From contig CAYOIP010000015.1 in assembly GCA_964404065.1 (NCBI GenBank), positions 1-25,319 on the forward strand: a stretch of 25,319 bases of DNA, given 5' to 3'. Of the stretch, positions 17,611 through 25,245 are shown piece after piece (within the stretch, counting starts at the first letter, position 1; each line of letters opens with the position of its first letter). Below the pieces are notes generated by a model, which saw only the letters and a list, made by a program, of their open reading frames with translations, did not search any database and had not been told where the DNA came from. Made by a program: the position numbers and the translations under genes. The stretch comes from UBA7396 sp964404065. Lineage in GTDB: Bacteria > Patescibacteriota > Gracilibacteria > BD1-5 > UBA6164.

Positions 17611-18987
17611 TTAAAAGTTAATCACTCAAAATATAAACAAAAAAATCAAAATTACAACTCAAAAACTCATTCCCAAAAGTCATTTGATATTTTTTATAAA
17701 TAAATATATAAAACAAAGATAAATAAAGTAAAACATTCAATTAAAATTTAGCTTCAAATCGATAAAAGAAAAATAATTTATAAAGTTAAGTAAAAGAAAG
17801 ATAAAACTATAAATTATTAAAACTATAAAAATTGAAGGATTGAAAAATTTAAAAAATCACAAAACCTTATCCACAAAATAATTGTATCATTTTATAATCT
17901 TTGTATAAGAAAAAGTTTTTCATGTAAGTCTTCATTTCAAAATCAAAAGATTTTGTTTTATAACTTTTTTTCTTAGGTAAAAATTTGTTTTTTGTTCAGA
18001 GTTTTTCTCGTTAGGAATCAAATAAATATAAAAATTTCTCAAAATTTCTTTATCTAGATCTTTTAATTTCCTTTCATATTTTTCTATTAAAAGTCTAGTT
18101 TTTAGATAACTTGATGATTTTGTATCAACTTCAAAAACTGCTTTTTTCTTTTTTCAAAATAAAAAATGTTCTTTTAAATTTTCTAAAAAGTGCGCCAAAA
18201 TATAGTTTAAATCTTTATCTTTTTGAATAAAACTTGATTTTGATCAAACTTCTTTAAGTAATTTATTTGTTTCAGTTAATAAATCTTTTGACTCTTTTGT
18301 TTTTTTCGTCTCTAAAATATGAAGTTCTATTTCTCAAATTTTTATCAAAGCAGCTTCTCAAATTTGTTTTAATTTTGGAATATTTGTTGATGTTTTTAAT
18401 TTTATTACATTGTTATAAACTTCTCTTAATTTTTCTTTTCTTTCTAAAGTTAGATATTCATCATTACTTATTTCTATAAAATATCTTAATTTTTCTAGAA
18501 CTTTTGTAATAATTTTATAAAGATCGTCAATCTCTTTTTTCATTGCAAAATTATCAACTGTTTCTTCTACAACAACTTTTGTTTTCTTTTCGGTATCTTG
18601 TTGTTTTTTATCTAATTCTTTTTTATTTGAATCTAGGTAAATTCTATAATGTTCTTGTAATTCTTTGATAATTGTTTCTTTTTCTTCTAGGGTTGTTTCT
18701 TTTTCTGAGTAAATATATTTTAAATCATATTTTAGTTCATCTTTTATTTTTAAATAAGCTTTAAATATATCATTTGAAACTATTGTTCAAGTTTTTATGT
18801 TTCAATTTTCTAAAATTTCAAAATAGAATTTATTTCAAGAAACGTCAATATTATCCATAGCTTGTATGGATAATAAAGTAAATCACTCTTTATGTAATTC
18901 TTCTTTTAGTAAAGCTTCGTTTTCAGCTTTTCTAATAAGATTATATTTTTCTAATCACTTAGAAACCTCAACTTTAAAATTTTTCAT
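17611..18987 (-). CDS. Unknown coiled-coil protein with C-terminal membrane helices, 458 aa
   Basis: A mostly cytoplasmic, Lys/Glu-rich helical protein. The N-terminus (LIRKAENEALLKEELHKEG followed by FTLLSIQ) weakly recalls the N-terminal domain of type II/IV assembly proteins (GspF/PilC), but no further motif supports this. A long coiled-coil zone follows (KETTLEEKETIIKELQEHY, DKKQQDTEKKTK, EIDDLYKIITKVLEKL). The last 90 residues contain about three membrane helices and two TGA glycines close to the C-terminus. It is probably tail-anchored in the cytoplasmic membrane with its coiled coil in the cytoplasm. It is the third gene of a minus-strand group starting at 19527, and the 449-aa membrane protein follows after 139 bp. 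Confidence 0.65.
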
Positions 18988-19011
18988 TTTTTGTTTTCTA
19001 TAACACTAAAA

Positions 19012-19212
19012 TTAAGCTATATTATTTTGTGGTAATTCTGTTTGTAAATTAAATGCTTTATCAAAAATTTTACAAACTCAATTAGTTTCATTTTCATCTA
19101 ATCAACAAGTAAATTCAGCTATTCTAAATCTTCACTCTATAAATTCTCATAAGCTACTTAATTGCTCATTTATTGGATTATTATCTATTAATTCTAAATT
19201 ATTAACTGGCAT
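19012..19212 (-). CDS. Small unknown acidic protein, 66 aa
   Basis: The ORF runs from ATG to TAA and needs several TGA codons as Gly. The sequence (MPVNNLELIDNNPINEQL, then GEFIEGRFRIAEFTCGLDE and KIFDKAFNLQTELPQ) is acidic and soluble with two Cys residues. I see no recognised domain. It starts 3 bp after the upstream 103-aa gene and 24 bp before the 458-aa coiled-coil gene, so the three are probably one operon. Its small size keeps the confidence moderate. Confidence 0.5.
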
Positions 19213-19215
19213 ATA

Positions 19216-19527
19216 TTATAAATTATTAAGTAAAAATCAAAAACTATTTATTTCTTTTTGTTTTTCAAAAGCTTCTTTCTTTCTCATTCAAGCAATTTGG
19301 GTAAAATTTTCTTTTTTTATATCTTCTAGTTGTTTTTTTTCAACTTCATCCATAAAAACTTCTAAAGATTTATAAAGTTTATCAAGTCATATTTCATCTA
19401 AAAATTCAAGTGAATCTAAGTATAAATTTTTTTGTTTATCATTTATATTTAAATTTTGAATAATTGTTATAACAATTTTTTTCTTTTTAGTTTTTTCAGA
19501 ATATTTTCTAAAAATATTTAAAATCAT
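19216..19527 (-). CDS. Unknown helical protein, 103 aa
   Basis: The ORF runs from ATG to TAA with three TGA glycines. It is a strongly charged, all-helical protein: MILNIFRKYSEKTKKKKIV, LYLDSLEFLDEIGLDKLYK, VFMDEVEKKQLEDIKKEN and MRKKEAFEKQKEINSF. It has no signal peptide or membrane segment. It leads the minus-strand operon that includes the 66-aa and 458-aa proteins, transcribed away from ctpA across a 311-bp AT-rich gap. Its helical repeats could interact with the coiled coil of the 458-aa protein (inference). Function unknown. Confidence 0.55.
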
Positions 19528-19631
19528 AATTATTTATTAAAAATTAAGTTTTTTACATTTTATCATAATTTTACATTAATTACAAATTTAATATAAATAT
19601 ATTTATAAATAGTAATAGTAATAATAAAAAT

Positions 19632-19683
19632 TGTTAAAAATTTTTAAAGCAAAAAAACAGTGTTTTTTTAGATAATTTTAACA
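19632..19683. repeat. Nested inverted repeat
   Basis: The outer arms TGTTAAAAATT (19632-19642) and AATTTTAACA (19674-19683) pair with one bulged A. Inside lies a perfect 8-bp stem, AAAAAAAC (19651-19658) and GTTTTTTT (19662-19669), with loop AGT. It could act as a terminator-like hairpin, a small-RNA fold or a protein-binding site. AT-rich sequence makes chance pairing easier. Confidence 0.4.
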
Positions 19684-19768
19684 TTTTGTATAAAATATGT
19701 AATTTTTTTCCTTTAAAATAGAGAACATTTTTAATTAACATTTTTTTTACACTTTTGAAAAATAATTA

Positions 19769-19799
19769 TTGACTTGTTTTTAAATAATAAATTTATATT
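19769..19799 (+). promoter_or_regulatory. Likely promoter of ctpA
   Basis: TTGACT (19769-19774) matches the -35 consensus in 5 of 6 positions. TTTATA (17-bp spacing) or TATATT (19-bp spacing) can serve as the -10 box. Transcription would begin some 30 bp before the ctpA ATG. No other TTGAC-type box is seen in the gap on this strand. Confidence 0.45.
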
Positions 19800-19838
19800 A
19801 TAAACTTGTTAAATAATTTTTAATTTTTTTAAACAAAT

Positions 19839-21185
19839 ATGAGTGAAAGCAATAAAAATATAAATAGTTTTTTACTGGTTTTTATAACATTTTTAACATC
19901 TTTTTTACTTTGAATTTACATTTGATGAAATACTATATTTTGAGAATATTTTTCACATAAAAATTTAAATAAAACAAACACCTGAACGATAGAAAATTTT
20001 GTAAAAGATAAATTAATTGATAAAAATTTAGATTTAAATTTATTTTGGCAAGTTTATAATATAGTTTCAAAAAATTATTATTCTTCTGATGAATTAAAAG
20101 GTAAAGATTTAGAATATTGAGTTATTATTTGATTTGTTAATTCATTAAATGATAAATTTTCAGAATTTATGACTCCTGAAATTACAAAGCAATTTGAAGA
20201 CACTTTAAGTTGAGATTTTGAGTGAATTTGAGCAGTTGTAGATAAACATGATCTTTGAGTAGTAATTGATAGAGTTTTAAAATGATCACCAGCACTAAAT
20301 GCTTGAATTTTAAAATGAGATATAGTTGTTGAAGCAAATGAAAAATCTCTAAAATGACTTAGTGCAAATGAAGCTGTTCAGTTTATCAAATGACCTGCTG
20401 GAACAAAAGTAACTTTAAAAATTATTAGAGCTTGAGAAGCAGATTTCATCACAAAAGAAATTACTAGAGACAAAATAAAAATTCCTTCAGTTGATACACT
20501 AGACACAAAAGATCCTGAAATCTGATATATTTCTTTAAATATATTTTGAGAAAATACTTCCACAGAATTTTTAGAATTATTAAATACATTTAAAAATGAT
20601 AAAACAAAATGAATAATAATCGATTTAAGAGATAATTGAGGATGATACTTACAAAGTGCTGTTGAAATACTTTCAAATTTCATAGATTCGGGTAAAGTTT
20701 TAGTTACAACTAAATATAAAGATTCTCTTTTAAATAATTCTTATTATAGCGAAAATGCGTGAGAAATTTTTAATAAAAAAATAGTAGTTATCATAAATGA
20801 AAATTCAGCTTCGGCTTCTGAAATAACTGCTTGAGCGCTAAGAGACTATAATAAAGCAATTCTAGTTTGAGAAAAATCTTACTGAAAATGATCGGTTCAA
20901 CAACCATTTGAGTTACCAGATGGAAGTATGCTAAAACTTACAATTGCAAAATGGTATACTCCAAAAGATTATTCCATAGATCACAACTGAATAAATCCTG
21001 ATATAAAAGTATCTTTTACAAAAGAAGACTATGAAAACAAATATGATAGACAATTGGAAGAAGCAAAAAAGATTTTAAAAAAATTTATAAAGCTTGATAA
21101 TATTTCTTTAGTAGTAGAGCAATACAATAAAGAAAATCCAAATTCTTGAAGTTGAGAATTAGTTTGAAGTGGAACAATAAAGTAA
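19839..21185 (+). CDS. ctpA: C-terminal processing peptidase, S41 family
   Basis: The protein has 448 aa. One N-terminal membrane anchor (residues 11-29) places the rest outside the membrane. A helical region is followed by a PDZ domain (about 125-200; EGIGAVVDKHDLGVVI, GSPALNAGILKGDIV) and the S41 core: IIIDLRDNGGGYL (259-271), INENSASASEITAG with nucleophile Ser325, and KSYGKGSVQ with Lys350, the Ser-Lys dyad. The PDZ domain captures exposed C-termini and the protease trims or degrades the envelope protein. A Gly/Ser-rich tail (NPNSGSGELVGSGTIK) ends the protein. It is monocistronic, with its own promoter and terminator. TGA encodes Gly at many core sites. Confidence 0.93.
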
Positions 21186-21202
21186 AAATTCATACAAAAA
21201 AT

Positions 21203-21228
21203 AAAACGGGAAATTTTCTCGTTTTTTT
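21203..21228 (+). terminator. Rho-independent terminator after ctpA
   Basis: AAAACGGGAAA and TTTCTCGTTTT pair with one G-T pair, followed by a run of seven T. It lies 17 bp after the ctpA stop. Confidence 0.65.
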
Positions 21229-21244
21229 GTTTTAAAAAAGTTGT

Positions 21245-21271
21245 GACCCAGGGCAAGCCCTGGGTCGGTTT
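21245..21271. terminator. Strong GC hairpin at the edge of the foreign island
   Basis: GACCCAGGGC (21245-21254) and GCCCTGGGTC (21257-21266) form a perfect 10-bp stem with a 2-base loop. T runs follow it on the plus strand (GGTTTTT) and on the minus strand (ACAACTTTTTT). It could end transcription of the minus-strand ORF at 21318-21608, or back up the ctpA terminator. Alternatively it is another GC palindrome repeat of this genome. Confidence 0.55.
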
Positions 21272-21317
21272 TTATGCAGAAAGAATTTCTGTCTCGCTAA
21301 CCCGTGGAGGTGTTGGG

Positions 21318-21608
21318 TTAAGCGAAGGCGCCGCTCTTGCCGGAGGAGTTGTAGGCAGTCGTCGAGGTGGCCGTTGCCCAACTGGCCATGGCCCCCTTAG
21401 CCACAGAAGCCGTACTGGAGACACCGGTAGCCGGCGCGGAGGTTGCGAAACCGGAGCCCTTGGCACCGGAGGCGAGCAGGTTGGCGTCGGTGAAGGTGGT
21501 GGCCTCGGGAGTCATATCCAGATGCTTGTAACCCGGGGGACTCGAGCCAGCGAACGCGGCGCCGGAAACGAGGCCTGCAACGGCCAGAGCGATGATTTTC
21601 TTTTGCAT
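21318..21608 (-). CDS. Foreign-looking small secreted protein, 96 aa
   Basis: The N-terminus MQKKIIALAVAGLVSGAAFA is a textbook proteobacterial signal peptide with an AxA cleavage site near residue 20. The mature part is Ala/Ser/Thr/Gly-rich and low in complexity (NLLASGAKGSGFATSAPAT, SVAKGAMASWATATSTTAY) and resembles no family I know. The base and codon use are unlike anything else here: GC-rich, every Gly is GGN and none is TGA, and a clear Shine-Dalgarno (GAGAGGA, 7 bases before ATG) is present. It reads the same in code 11 and code 25. The short tail may mean truncation. It could be recent transfer from a proteobacterial host or prey, or an assembly chimera. Confidence 0.6.
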   Translation of the reverse strand: MQKKIIALAVAGLVSGAAFAGSSPPGYKHLDMTPEATTFTDANLLASGAKGSGFATSAPATGVSSTASVAKGAMASWATATSTTAYNSSGKSGAFA

Positions 21609-21703
21609 AGGTGTTTCCTCTCTTTCTTTTCAGGTTGAGTAAAACGGATTTGTCATCACTAGACACAGGAGTTTTTAGGACTCTTGGTGGATAGACAAAA
21701 GTC

Positions 21704-21731
21704 TTTATATTTATTTTCTATATTTTGTCAA
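21704..21731 (-). promoter_or_regulatory. Consensus-like promoter reading into the foreign ORF
   Basis: On the minus strand a perfect TTGACA (21731-21726) is followed after 16 bp by TATAAA (21709-21704). Transcription would start near 21697, about 90 bases before the ATG at 21608. The box lies in native-type AT-rich DNA at the edge of the GC-rich island. Confidence 0.5.
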
Positions 21732-21884
21732 ATCAATTTTATTTTTTAACAAACAATTTTTTATTTTTTTTGCAATAATTTTGTTTTTAATTATAACATT
21801 ATTTAATACTTTAATAATATATAGGAATATGAATTATAAATTTATCAAAAAATTACTTGTGTTTGTGAAATAACACTAGACTTT

Positions 21885-21896
21885 AAGTCCGGACTT
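21885..21896. repeat. 12-bp palindrome AAGTCCGGACTT, copy 1
   Basis: A perfect palindrome, GC-rich relative to its surroundings, upstream of glyA. It is preceded by GACTTT, which can also pair with its first half, giving alternative hairpins. Confidence 0.6.
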
Positions 21897-21948
21897 TAGT
21901 TTAATCAACTATATTTTAATTTATTCTTTGATTTATACTGTTTTGCAA

Positions 21949-21960
21949 AAGTCCGGACTT
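21949..21960. repeat. 12-bp palindrome AAGTCCGGACTT, copy 2
   Basis: It is identical to the copy at 21885 and lies 64 bp further on, 37 bp before the glyA ATG. The two copies could pair with each other in the leader RNA or form an operator pair. Confidence 0.6.
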
Positions 21961-21996
21961 GTAAAAAACAACTTTTTACCCCATAACTATAAAACT

Positions 21997-23295
21997 ATGC
22001 TAAAAGATAAAGATAAAATATTATATGAATTAATTGAACTAGAAGCTAAAAGACAAGATGAAGAAATAGAACTTATTGCTTCAGAAAATTATGTTTCTCG
22101 CGAAGTATTAGAAGCAAATGGAAGTATTTTAACAAATAAATATTCAGAATGATATCCAGGAAAAAGATATTATGCATGACAAGAATTTATTGACCAAATA
22201 GAACAATTAGCAATTGATAGAGCAAAAGAAATTTTTGGTGCAGAATATGTAAATGTTCAACCACTTTCTGGGTCGCCTGCAAATCTAGCAGTTTATTTAT
22301 GAGTTTTAAAACCAGGAGATAAAGTATTATGATTATCACTTGATCAATGAGGACACTTAAGTCACGGTCATCCTATGAACTTTTCAGGACTTTTGTATAA
22401 TATCATTCCATATTTTTTAAATAAAGAAACTGAAGAAATTGATATGGATGAAGTTGAAAGACTAGCAATAGAACACAAACCACAAATGATTTTAGCTTGA
22501 TTTTCAGCTTATCCTAGAAGCCTTGATTGGAAAAGATTTAGAGAGATAGCTGATAAAGTTGGAGCAATTCTTATGGCTGATATAGCACATATTGCTGGAC
22601 TTATTGCTGGATGAGTTTTAGAAAACCCAGTTCCATATTGTGATATCGTTACTACAACAACTCATAAAACTCTTAGATGACCAAGATGAGCAATAATTAT
22701 GAGTAAAGAAAAATTTGCACCACAACTAGCTAGAGCAGTTTTTCCATGAGTTCAATGATGACCTCATGAAAATCTTATTGCTGCAAAAGCTGTTGCATTT
22801 AAAGAAGCACTGGACCCAAGTTTCAAAGTATATGCTAGACAAGTTGTCCAAAATGCAAAAACTCTGGCTTGAGAGCTGATGAATTCTTGATTTAAAATAG
22901 TTTCAAATTGAACAGATAATCATTTAATTTTAGTTGATGTTTTTACGAGTTTTTGAGTAACAGGAAAAGAAGCAGAACATGCTTTGGAATTGGTTGGACT
23001 TTCTACAAATAAAAACATGATTCCATATGATAAAAGAAAACCTATGGATCCAAGTGGTATAAGAGTTTGAACTCCAGCTGCAACAACTAGAGGTATGAAA
23101 GAAGAAGAAATGAAAATAATAGCGCGTGTATTTACAGACGCTATAAAAGCACTTAGAGAAGCAAAAGGAGTAGATTCTACAATAGAAGATAAATCAAATA
23201 TGGAAATATTTGAAAATGAAAATCTAAAAAATAAACTAAAAACTTTAAAACAAGATGTTTTAGAACTTTGTAAAAAGTTTCCAATATATAAGTAA
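21997..23295 (+). CDS. glyA: Serine hydroxymethyltransferase
   Basis: GlyA (432 aa, usual length) converts serine and tetrahydrofolate to glycine and 5,10-methylene-THF with PLP, in the cytoplasm. Motifs: ELIASENYVSREV (residues 25-37), TNKYSEGYPGKRYYAGQEF (46-64), DIAHIAG (195-201) and the PLP lysine Lys224 in TTTTHKTLRGPRG. I chose the ATG at 21997 because the protein then begins like known GlyA; an upstream in-frame ATG at 21928 adds unrelated residues. TGA encodes Gly within the active-site loop. It supplies glycine, which here is charged to both GGN and UGA codons, and one-carbon units. Two palindromes in the leader may regulate it. Confidence 0.96.
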
Positions 23296-23319
23296 TTTAT
23301 TTTTTAATTTTTTTATTTT

Positions 23320-23484
23320 ATGGGTTTTGAATCTGTTTGAGAATTAGATGGTTATGTTTGAGATGAAAAGGAGTTTCATTTTCAAACTTGAGAAACTATT
23401 GATTGAGTTAGAGATGATTTAGATATTGCATTAAAAGCAATGCCAGACTTCTGGAAACCAGTAGAAGAATGGAGAGTAGATTAA
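23320..23484 (+). CDS. Small unknown acidic protein, 54 aa
   Basis: ATG to TAA, 24 bp after glyA. The protein reads MGFESVGELDGYVGDEK, then TGETIDGVRDDLDIALKAM and ends in a Trp-containing tail (DFWKPVEEWRVD). It is strongly acidic and soluble; several glycines are TGA. It has no recognised domain. It is probably in the same transcript as glyA and the nucleotidase genes downstream. The ORF is short but has protein-like composition. Confidence 0.5.
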
Positions 23485-23497
23485 TAAAATAAAATTT

Positions 23498-23907
23498 ATG
23501 CAACAAGTTATTATTTCAAATCAGAAAAAATTTCTAGACACATTGTCTAAAATCAAATCTGAAGGTTTTATGAAAGTCCATGTTTTAGCGGACTTTGATA
23601 GAACTTTAACAAAAGCTTTTTATAATTGAAAACTTAGACCAAGTCTTATATCAGTTTTAAGAAGTGAGGGATATTTAAGTGAAGAGTATTCTAAAAAAGC
23701 ATATGAACTTTTTGATTATTATAATCCTATAGAAATAAATCCAAATATTTCACTAGAAGAAAAAAAGATTGAAATGACAGCTTGGTGGGATAAACATCTA
23801 GATTTACTTGTTGCTTCAAAACTTCATAAAAAAGATATAAAAAGCATTATGATGTAGTTTTGACTTGAGATAGTGATTGAGAATTTTTAAATAATTTATT
23901 TAACTAA
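23498..23907 (+). pseudogene. Broken UMPH-1-type pyrimidine 5'-nucleotidase
   Basis: Residues 1-119 match the N-terminal part of the UMPH-1 (cN-III) HAD family: VLADFDRTLT with the nucleophile Asp, RPSLISVLR, YYNPIE and MTAWWDKHLDLL. A TAG at 23855 ends this frame. In another frame, from about 23842 to TAA at 23905, lies HYDVVLTGDSDGEFLNNLF, which resembles the extreme C-terminus of the same family (YDIVLVxDExLxxxNxIL). About 150 central residues with the later HAD motifs are missing, so the gene looks like an internal deletion with a frame shift and is presumably inactive. An intact HAD nucleotidase gene follows 2 bp later. Confidence 0.7.
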
Positions 23908-23909
23908 AA

Positions 23910-24494
23910 ATGACAAAAATAATTTGAATAGATTTAGATGAAGTTTTAGCTGAATTGGTTGATTACTGTCTTTATTATCATGACTATAAAATCTGTTGAA
24001 AATCAATAAATAAAGAAATTATAAAAGATTATTATATTCATCATATGGTTGAATATGATATTACATTAGATGAAGCAATAAATTGGTTTAGAAAACCTAT
24101 GTTTGATGATGTAAATTTAAAAATTAAACCTGTTTTATGAGCAATAGAAGTATTAAAAAAATTTAAAAATAATTGATATATGTTAAAAATAGTAACAGCT
24201 AGAGTTTCAGAATTGTTTTGAGAATATACTCAAAAATGGATAGAAAAACACTATCCAAATATTTTTGAAGAAATAATATATGCTGATCATTTTACAAAAA
24301 ATGATGTAACAAAATCAGAATTATGTAAGAAACACTGAATATCATTTATGGTGGAAGACAATTTTGATTATGCTCTAGAATTAGCACAAAACTGAATAAC
24401 AACTTATTTGATAGAAAAACCTTGGAATAAACATATTGATATTCAACATGAAAATATTAAAAGAGTGACATCTTGGGAAGAGATTAGCATTTAA
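23910..24494 (+). CDS. HAD-family 5'(3')-deoxyribonucleotidase-like phosphatase
   Basis: The protein has 194 aa. HAD motif I is GIDLDEVLAE (nucleophile Asp8, acid Asp10), motif II IVTARVSE, a motif III Lys is likely in NDVTKSELCKK, and motif IV is FMVEDNFDYAL. Length and motif spacing fit the NT5C type, which dephosphorylates (deoxy)nucleoside monophosphates; the exact substrate is not visible. It is cytoplasmic. It begins 2 bp after the remnant of the UMPH-1-type gene and may cover part of the lost function (inference). Confidence 0.75.
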
Positions 24495-24507
24495 AAATAT
24501 TTTTAAG

Positions 24508-24545
24508 TTAAAATTTAGTGTAATTAAATTAAAATTTAGTGTAAT
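24508..24545. repeat. Two direct repeats of TTAAAATTTAGTGTAAT
   Basis: Copies at 24508-24524 and 24529-24545 are identical over 17 bases with a 21-bp period, about two helical turns. They sit between the HAD gene and the membrane-protein gene, 25 bp before its ATG, where an activator or repressor could bind. They may also be simple slippage in AT-rich DNA. Confidence 0.5.
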
Positions 24546-24569
24546 AAATTTAATATTTAAAACTATAAA

Positions 24570-25244
24570 ATGAACTTACTTTTGCGTGAAATACAACTTT
24601 TTTCAAAATCAAATTGGTGGATTTACATCATATTTTTAATTTGCATTTTTATAATTTGGAAAACTGAAACTGGAAATATTTTTGAAATAACTTTGATAGT
24701 TTTTTTTCATTTTTTGTGAGATATTTTCATGATGATGATGTGAGATAGTTATGCCATAAAAGATTATAAAAAGTGAAATATTTATCAACTTTTTTGATTT
24801 TTAATTATTTCATCAGTTTGCGTGTATTCATTTTTCTCATTTTGAGAAAGTCAATATTTATTATTACAAATTTTATTTGGTTTTTCAGCTTTAAAATCTT
24901 TTCTTTCAGTTATTAATGGTAAATATGTTTTTTATTTTCATCCGGCTGTTTCTTTTATTTTAGCTATTTTTATAGGTTATTTTTTCTTATCATCAGAACA
25001 TTCTTTTTACTCTACTTTACAATTATTTTGATTATCATTAATAGCATTTTCTTTAGCTTTGGAAAGTGATAGAAAAAAATATTTTTTATTTTTATTTTGA
25101 AATTTTATTTGTATCATAGCTTCGTGAATATGAGTTTATGTTAATTTTTTAGATGGAAATGTTTTTGGAACTTCTATTTCTTTTACACTTTTTCCTTTAA
25201 CTGTTTTTGTATTTTATTTAAAAAATTTAAAAAGTTATTTATAG
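24570..25244 (+). CDS. Polytopic membrane protein, unknown, 224 aa
   Basis: The ORF runs from ATG to TAG. It has about seven predicted membrane helices with short polar loops (GDSYAIKDYKKGN, LESDRKKYF). The second helix region carries FFHFLGDIFMMMMGDSYAI and a later one VINGKYVFYFHPAVSF, which contains the polar residues most likely to be functional. I do not recognise the family; a small transporter or an integral-membrane enzyme are both possible. The next gene starts 1 bp after its stop, so they are probably coupled. Confidence 0.65.
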
Positions 25245-25245
25245 T

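Larger units (their letters stand above)
19528..19838. other. Divergent intergenic region, 311 bp
   Basis: This extremely AT-rich gap lies between divergent genes (103-aa protein on minus, ctpA on plus). It holds a nested inverted repeat (19632-19683) and a likely ctpA promoter (19769-19799). I see no ORF worth reporting and no tRNA or other structured RNA. Confidence 0.6.
21609..21996. other. Intergenic region upstream of glyA, 388 bp
   Basis: From 21609 to about 21700 the base composition falls from GC-rich back to the native AT-rich level, containing the leader of the foreign ORF. A minus-strand promoter (21704-21731) and two 12-bp GC palindromes (21885-21896, 21949-21960) follow. An ATG at 21928 lies in the glyA frame, but the extra 23 residues are not GlyA-like and run across the second palindrome. 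I see no RNA gene; no glycine-riboswitch fold was recognised. Confidence 0.5.

Noticed and set aside
21510..21560. Clustered restriction-site-like hexamers (CTCGAG, CCCGGG, GGCGCC) suggesting cloning-vector DNA
   Set aside because: Such hexamers are expected in GC-rich coding DNA, and the region reads as a natural signal-peptide gene. No known vector sequence was recognised, though an assembly chimera remains possible.
21243..21638. 131-aa Gly/Arg-rich plus-strand ORF across the GC-rich island
   Set aside because: It is the complement of the 96-aa minus-strand ORF, which has a signal peptide and Shine-Dalgarno sequence. The plus reading is a composition artefact without domain features.
21928..21996. 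Upstream extension of GlyA starting MIYTVLQKSG
   Set aside because: The extra 23 residues are not GlyA-like, are not needed for the fold and run across a palindrome; ATG at 21997 gives the normal N-terminus.
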